A stretch of 64,000 nt of DNA from Fratercula arctica (lineage: Eukaryota; Chordata; Aves; Charadriiformes; Alcidae), in the NCBI GenBank assembly GCA_947846985.1, contig CANTUZ010000025.1, forward strand, positions 2,168,100 through 2,232,099, written 5' to 3'. How positions within the stretch are numbered: the first letter of the stretch is position 1; every line of letters begins with the position of its first letter. Shown in pieces: positions 58,691 through 64,000 of the stretch. A program made the position numbers and the translations under genes. Under the pieces are notes generated by a model. The model ran no database searches. It was not told the DNA's origin and worked only from the letters and a program-made list of their open reading frames with translations.

Positions 58691-59229
58691 ATTACGGAGC
58701 GTAGCAAGAGTACAGTCACCACCACAGGCCCAACGACATCTCAGCTGTCCTCCAGAAGTTCAGTGGCATCCCGTTGATCCATGGTTGACAGTGGTGGGGG
58801 TCTCAGTCCTGATTCCCAAATTGTGCTGGGTTGCCACGCCAGTTATAGTCCAGGTAGCCCAAGTCAGTCCGTAGCTTGACCAATCAGCGTGACAGTGGCC
58901 TTTGCCCAGCTAATTATCATTTTACACGGTTGCCGTATAAGCTTTTCCTGCCCCCTTGCTGCTTGGGCAGTGCTTGGCTTCAGCAATTTTGGAGTTAACA
59001 ACACAGGCTCTGGTGAGCCCCAGGGATAGGCAGGGTCTGGCCACTCTGATAGCCAGAGGTCTACACCCTCTCCAGCTGATGGCAATCTTGGGTGGTGACT
59101 GGCAAGTAAGAGGATGGTCTGCAGAAGGTGCTAAATAGATACAAGCAAGCTTCTTATTGGCCTGCAAGCTTGCCGTCTATTTGGTAGAAGCTTAAGCAAG
59201 CTTTGAGACAATTATTTTAAAGTTCCAGT
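58691..59229. other. unassigned sequence inside minus provirus
   Basis: No match to either provirus or CR1 seen. It may be the rest of a diverged family G LTR or other retroviral leader. Contains repeats of aagcaagctt type near 59145-59205. No primer-binding site found. Confidence 0.45.
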
Positions 59230-59421
59230 CTTTCACAGTCAGTTTTGGGTCACCTGTCCTGTCCACTCCTCCCCGCAGGTGCACCCCCTGTACACTTTTC
59301 ACTTCCAACCCTCCAATGGGGCAAATAACAAAGTTAGCTGACCTTGGTTGTTATAGCAATAAGTGTAAGCAAGAGCCTCTCTGCATACCATTCCTTGGTA
59401 TTCCTTGTCCAAACCAGGACA
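59230..59421 (-). mobile_element. partial family A LTR
   Basis: ttttgggtcacctgtcctg up to ttgtccaaaccaggaca, matching the right third of family A LTRs. It is probably what is left of the 5' LTR of the minus provirus. Confidence 0.8.
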
Positions 59422-60079
59422 TCCATGTGTAGGGCTTTGCACTTGGCCTTGTTGAACTTCATGAGGTTCACACGGGCCCACCTCTCAAGCCTGTCCAGGT
59501 CCCTTTGGGTGGCATTCCTTCCCTCCAGTGTGTTGACCGCACCACAAAGCTTGGTGTTGTCGGCAAACTTGTTGAGGGTGCACTTAATCCCAACATCCAT
59601 GTTGCCCAGAAAGATGGTAAACAGGGTCAGTCCCAGTACTGACCCCTGAGGAACTCCACTCGTCGCTGGTCTCCACTTGGACATCAAGCCATTGACTGCA
59701 GCTCTTCGAGTGTGACCATCCAGCCAATTCCTTATCCACCAAGTGGTCCACTCATCCAGTCCATGTCTCTCCAACTTAGAGACAAGGATGTCGTGTGGGA
59801 CAGTGTCAAATGCTTTGCACAAGTCTAGGTAGATGACATCAGTTGATCTTCCCTTATCCACCAGTGCTGTAATGCCATTGTAGGAGGCCACCAAATTTGT
59901 CAGGCACAATTTGCCCTTAGGGGAGACATGTTGGCTGTTGCTGATCACCTCCTTATTTTCCATGTTTCTTAGCATAGTTTCCAGGAGGATCTGCTCCATG
60001 ATCTTGCTGGGCACAGAGATGAGACTGACTGTCCTGTAGTTCCCTGGGTCTCCCTTTTTTCCCTTTTTAAAAATGGGAG
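59422..60079 (-). mobile_element. CR1 RT segment
   Basis: Minus-strand RT from fingers to palm ([61 protein letters not shown]). In the last motif the second catalytic aspartate is asparagine. Open in one frame of about 215 codons. Bounded left by the provirus and right by LTR D. Confidence 0.92.
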
Positions 60080-60726
60080 TGTTATGGTTTGAGAAAACCC
60101 ATAACACTTTATTGTTGTTTACATGATTATTCTATCATCCAATGACCCCTTCCCACCCGAAAAGGGGAATCGGGGAAAACAAGGAAACACAAGGGTTGAA
60201 ATATAAATAGATTGAATAGGATAAGACCAAATAATTAACAATAATACTAAAGGACCAGTATTAATCCCAATACTAATATAAGATATACAAGAATTATACT
60301 CGGACAGTTATACCAGCGGGAAGCTGTGCACTCCCAGCAGTGGACAGCAAATGTTGATCGCTGTGAGCGCAATGGCTTCAGGAGGAAGGGAAGGCCTCAG
60401 GGGTCTGGCACCGGGGCAAGGAGTTCTCTGGACTGCTGCCATCAAGGGAGAGAGAGAACTACACAGCAAACTTTCTAATTTATATTGAATGTGACATTCA
60501 TGGTATGAAATAATCCTGTTGGCCAGCCTGGGTCAAATGCCCAGGCCTCTCTCCTCCTCATCCCTGCACCTGGCAAGGCTTGAAAACACTGCGACCTTGA
60601 ATCCCACATAGCCTAGCTGGCTATAAAGTAAATGTTTTCATGAATTCAGGCACTAGAGTCTTCTAAAAGTGCAGTTTTCCCAAGCATTAGAAGAGAAGTT
60701 AGTCCTGTGTCGCTCAACCCAGGACA
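60080..60726 (-). mobile_element. solo LTR (family D), second copy
   Basis: 647 bp from tgttatggtttgag to ctcaacccaggaca. Flanked by GGGAG (60075-60079) and GGGGG (60727-60731) in a G-rich stretch of CR1, a 5-bp duplication with one change. CR1 sequence continues on both sides. Confidence 0.92.
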
Positions 60727-60900
60727 GGGGGTTGTTTCCCCTTTTTATTCCAGTCAGTGGGAACTTCACCAGACTGCCGCAACTTCTCAGATATGATGGA
60801 TAGTGGCTTAGCAACTTCATCTGCTAGTTCCCTCAGGACCCATGGATGCATCTCATCAGGCCTGTGGATTTATGCACCTTCATTTTCCTCAGATGGTCTC
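60727..60900 (-). mobile_element. CR1 segment, RT start
   Basis: ttgtttcccctttttattcc and following, the RT entry block of CR1 read antisense, up to the next LTR at 60901. Confidence 0.88.
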
Positions 60901-61346
60901 TGTGGGAAAGCAACGGAAGATCAGCGACTTGACTCGCACCTGGGATATTGGAAAACACATATATCACACTAATTGTTATTCAGTCTCGGGTGCTTGCAAG
61001 GAAAACATTTGCACTTAGATGACATAAGTCTGCGATGGACTCAGGGACACCTTATCTAGCCGCTTGAGAATCCTGGCCTGTTGTGGCAGAAGATCAAAGC
61101 ACAGTACCAGCAAGAACAGGGAGTCCGCACGCGCTCTTGCTAACAAGGACTCTCTCGCTGCCAAGGGCTCTTGCTAACAAGAACTCTCTCTCGCGCCACG
61201 GTGCCCACGGTCCCTGCTTGCGTGCCTCTGCCCGGGTGTTGCTTCGGAGATTCCCTGGTCTGTGAGGTATCGAGATTAAACTTGTTCTTTGCCTTTCATC
61301 CGTGGTGTGTGGTTGTTCCTGCGTCCTGCCTGCATCGGCTCACAAA
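60901..61346 (+). mobile_element. solo LTR (family E), second copy
   Basis: 446 bp from tgtgggaaagcaacgg to catcggctcacaaa, flanked by GTCTC (60896-60900 and 61347-61351) inside CR1. Opposite in orientation to the copy at 27946-28419, and ends match after one base change. Confidence 0.9.
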
Positions 61347-61904
61347 GTCTCGAACCTGTTCTTCACCTACAGTGGGCAGTTCTTCATTCTCCCAGTCCCT
61401 GCCTTTGCCTTCTGTGACTTGGGTGGTGTGGTTGGAGCACTTGCTGCTGAAGAATGAGGCAAAAAAAGTCTTCAAGTACCTCAGTCTTCTCCATATCCCG
61501 GGTAACCAGGTCTCCTGTTTCCTTCCTGAGTGGGCCCACATTTTCCCTAGTCTTCCTTTTATCACTGATATACCTATAGAAGGCTTTCTTGTTGCCCTTG
61601 ATGTCCCTGGCCAGATTTAACTCTATCTGGGCTTTAGCTTTCCTAACCTGATCCCTGGCTGCTCGGACAATTTCTCTCTATTCCTCCCAGGCTACCTGTC
61701 CTTGCTTCCACCCTCTGTAGGCTTCCTTTTTGAGTTTGAGATTGTGCAGGAGCAACTTGTTCATCCATGCAGGCCTCCTGGCATTATTGCCTTGCTTCCT
61801 GTTTGTTGGGATGCATCTCTCCTGAGCTTGGAGGAGGTGATCCTTGAATATTAACTAGCTTTCTTGGGCCCCTCTTCTCTCCAGGACTTCATCCCATGGT
61901 ACTC
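61347..61904 (-). mobile_element. CR1 segment, ORF2 linker
   Basis: Antisense of the CR1 linker. Minus-strand [20 protein letters not shown] is read out around 61400, then [19 protein letters not shown] and [18 protein letters not shown] sequence, broken by frameshifts. The right limit, near 61904, is the 5' truncation. Confidence 0.88.
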
Positions 61905-62292
61905 ATGGCACTACATGCAGAAGTACATACTTCATTTTGGCTACTCATTCAGATAATCGTAGATATCCAGTAACTTTGTAAATATTGTCTTTAGAAAAAT
62001 TATTTGGTACAAGAAGCTGTCAGTCAAACTCATCGCAGAGCTCTTGCATTCAAACTTGTTTTCATATTGACTAAATGATGGCTCTCGTGAGATTTATGTT
62101 TTCTGGTCTGTGCAAATAAAAGCAGACTGAAATCCTATAGATTTGGTTTTAATTTGTCAAAACTTCAGGTGTACTACAAGATGGAATGTAGTTTTTAACT
62201 TTATGAACTGTTATGCTTCAGTGCAGGATTTCCCGTGCATGAAATCTTTGTAGGACCACAGCCTTATGTTGAAAGCATGCCTTTTGTTCTTT
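61905..62292. other. unique sequence, possible TARS intron
   Basis: No exon of the TARS N-terminal region seen. Position suggests intronic DNA if the TARS exon at 63601 was once part of a gene. Confidence 0.45.
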
Positions 62293-62297
62293 ATGCA

Positions 62298-63282
62298 TGT
62301 AAGGGATGGACTGTAAATTCCCTGAGGAGGGGCAGAAGGCCCTCCAAGCCTTCAATGGAATGCCTCAAACACTCACAAGGAAATAAATAATGCAGGCCTG
62401 GCCTTCAAAGAACTGATAAGGCTCACACTTCTGGCGCCTGAAAGTGTGGGAGAACTGTCTTGTGAAGACAGGATAGTTCTGCCACTCGTGTGATGAGCTT
62501 GCTAGTTCTCAGTTCTCGAGGCCATTGTGTCTAATAAGTGACCTTTGCTTCGTTATCCGCAAAATGCATATGAAAGCGCACACCCCTGCATATGCTAATG
62601 AAGATTATAGAGATCATGCTAAACATGTATGACTATGGCACTCGTCTCTCCACCCAAATCATGCTACACCTCACCTGGGAGAAGGGAGAAACCTGAGACG
62701 AGGCTGTCCTTGGCAAGGGGGGTGGACCGTGCTAATTCAGCAAACATAAAAGGGGAAAATAAGTGTCCCTGAGGGGGGGAACAAAGAAGAAACAAAAGAA
62801 GAAGACAGTGCCTGGGAAGATTCTTCCCAAGAAAGAAGACCGTACCTGGGAAGATTTTTCCAAGAAAGAAGAAGATTATGCCTGGGAAGATTCCCTGAAA
62901 AAGACCCTGGGACCAGGACCGGTGATCTCTTTCTCTCTGTCTTTTTCTCTGTCTTTTCCTTTCTCTTTCCCTCAGTTTCTCTTTTCTCTTAGAGTTGTTA
63001 AGTAACAGTTAGAGTTGTTAAGTACGACCTTAAGTACCGCTTGCCATAAGTTGTCCTATACCTGTTGTTAAGTAGCACAATGCATACCTCACCATTTGCC
63101 ATAATTTCTCATATACCTAACCATTTATTGTGGACTTGTTAAGACCTATACTAACCATTTTGGGAAGCTAATAAATGTTTCTATATGGACCTTGAGATTT
63201 ATCTCACCTTAGTCTGCGCCGTTGAGAATTTACGAATCTGAAGTCACTTACCCCCCCTCTTTCCTAAGAGTGGGATGTGACA
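62298..63282 (+). mobile_element. solo LTR (family I), perfect 5-bp duplication
   Basis: 985 bp from tgtaagggatggac to agtgggatgtgaca, flanked by ATGCA (62293-62297 and 63283-63287). AATAAA at 63170-63175 fixes + orientation; a TATA-like cataaaagg lies near 62745. Contains a short tandem repeat at 62798-62895. Confidence 0.93.
62798..62895 (+). repeat. degenerate tandem repeat in LTR I
   Basis: Three copies of a unit of about 40-45 bp with gcctgggaagattcttcc and aagaaagaaga elements, just after the probable TATA region. Confidence 0.8.
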
Positions 63283-63287
63283 ATGCA

Positions 63288-63600
63288 GAACTGATTGAAG
63301 AAGTTGCTGAATTATTTTCCCGACTTATTAACAATAATTGAATCATCTCAACAATAGTTGAAAATAAGAATTATTTGTTACCAGGCTGTAAATGATTTAC
63401 AGTGTTACTTTTTGGAAATGTTGGTGCTTAGGATGGGAGTGCTGTTGGGCAGGTCACTTCTGTTCTGCAGATTGCTCTAATGTGGGATCTGCATCAAGTA
63501 TCCTTAAAAGCAAGTGTTTTCAGAAAAGTTTTTAAATAAAATACTCAGAAATGCATTGTGCATATTCAGACTGATCCCCTGTCTTTTTGGCTTCCGTTAG
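63288..63600 (+). other. probable TARS intron
   Basis: Unique AT-rich sequence ending in a pyrimidine-rich gtctttttggcttccgttag acceptor directly before the TARS exon. Confidence 0.65.
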
Positions 63601-63723
63601 GTATACTGGCACTCAAGTGCTCACATAATGAGTGAAGCTATGGAGCAAATCTACGGTGGATGTTTGTGCTGTGGCCCCCCAATAAAAAATGGATTGTATT
63701 ATGACATGTTCCTTGAGGATGGG
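63601..63723 (+). pseudogene. TARS1: threonyl-tRNA synthetase exon, cut at its end by an LTR
   Basis: 41 codons beginning [20 protein letters not shown], then [20 protein letters not shown] and a final glycine. This is the start of the editing domain of cytosolic ThrRS; HSSAH is its HxxxH metal-binding motif. GGCLC makes TARS1 more likely than TARS3. A proper acceptor precedes it. Two positions differ from what I know of the family: cysteine for tyrosine before GPP, and lysine where the motif GPPIENGFYYD has an acidic residue. An LTR starts at 63724, so no normal donor follows. Other exons are not in the window. A damaged gametolog or duplicate is more likely than a working gene. Confidence 0.85.
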
Positions 63724-64000
63724 TGTCGTGGTTTCAGCTGGGAGAGAGTTAATTTTCTTCCTAGTAGCTGCTGCATTTTGGATTCCGTATGAGAATAATG
63801 TTGGTAACACATATTGTTGTAGTTGTTGCCAAGTAATGCTTATATTAAGTCAAGGACTTTTTCAGTTTCCCACAGAAGCTGAGAGGGAGCACAGACAGGA
63901 CAAGCTGGCCAAAGGAATATTCCATACCATAGACGTCATGCTCAGTATATAAATGGGGGTTGGCCAGGGAGCAGGAATCCACAATCAATGCTTGGGACAG
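63724..64000 (+). mobile_element. LTR family C, 5' part, runs off the window
   Basis: tgtcgtggtttcagctggg, then gagagttaattttcttcctag, the same family as 50693 and 51809. It starts within a base or so of the TARS exon. Right end and duplication lie outside the window. Confidence 0.9.
63932..63953 (+). promoter_or_regulatory. LTR promoter elements
   Basis: A TATA box tatataaa (63946-63953) preceded by gacgtcat (63932-63939), one base from a cAMP-response element. They sit in the U3-R part of LTR C in + orientation, so transcripts would run right, away from the TARS exon. Confidence 0.6.

Larger units (their letters stand above)
53731..59421 (-). mobile_element. minus-strand env-less provirus body and partial 5' LTR
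   Basis: Related to the plus provirus but clearly diverged, with pol split into at least six frames. It retains the gag capsid that the plus copy lacks. Its 5' end is disordered: a plus-oriented LTR fragment abuts gag at 58580, then 540 bp unassigned, then a partial family A LTR ending at 59421. TCCAT flanks both sides (53126-53130 and 59422-59426). Confidence 0.85.

Noticed and set aside
1..64000. Search for tRNA, rRNA, CRISPR or bacterial-type operon structure
   Set aside because: Nothing of this type is visible; introns, CR1 and LTRs show vertebrate nuclear DNA.

Overview
The window is vertebrate nuclear DNA, almost certainly from a bird. It is full of chicken-repeat-1 (CR1) LINEs, recognisable by reverse transcriptase ORFs, the 3' end that reads tctagtccaacccccctgc on the opposite strand, and ATTCTATG-type octamer tails. 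It also carries several families of avian LTR retroelements. There is no operon structure, rRNA, tRNA or CRISPR array that I can support.

Only two host genes are recognisable. At the left are the last two coding exons of SUB1 (PC4, a transcription coactivator) on the + strand at 3009-3117 and 6448-6527, with canonical splice sites. At the extreme right, one exon of a cytosolic threonyl-tRNA synthetase (TARS1-type), also +, lies at 63601-63723 and runs straight into an LTR. In other vertebrates as I recall them, SUB1, NPR3 and TARS1 are neighbours in one orientation. Here the two outer genes keep that orientation, but nothing resembling NPR3 is seen in the 57 kb between them. Together with the dense nested retroelements and the damaged TARS exon, this suggests the female-specific W chromosome, where SUB1 has a known gametolog. 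That is inference; an autosomal or Z origin is not excluded by the sequence alone.

Layout: 1-1696 CR1; 1697-6780 SUB1 introns, exons and 3' end, with an LTR that itself carries a CR1; 6.8-15.4 kb unique intergenic sequence; 15.4-18.1 kb a CR1 split by a solo LTR and then cut by a truncated retrovirus; 18.1-21.4 kb unique; 21.4-29.7 kb four CR1 or LTR insertions in short unique spacers; 29.7-32.6 kb unique with one exon-like stretch; 32.6-42.7 kb two tail-to-tail CR1s, the second split by a nearly complete env-less endogenous retrovirus (35677-41738); 42.7-49.5 kb unique with one clean solo LTR; 49.5-61.9 kb a layered complex in which one CR1 is broken by two related minus-strand retroviruses and two solo LTRs; 61.9-64 kb a clean solo LTR, the TARS exon and the start of another LTR.

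The three retrovirus bodies (plus copy 35677-41738, minus copy 53132-59421, minus remnant 51809-53130) share a pol lineage with DTG protease, YIDD reverse transcriptase, RNase H and an HHCC plus DDE integrase. No env is visible, flanking duplications are 5 bp, and the plus copy has a lysine-type primer-binding site, which together suggest an ERVL-like (class III-like) avian family. All copies are broken by stops, frameshifts or deletions. The features of most interest are the LTR fused to the end of the TARS exon, the missing NPR3 interval, the plus provirus with a 5'-clipped LTR yet an intact target duplication, and a capsid deletion visible by comparing the two proviruses. I do not see a convincing new biological system.
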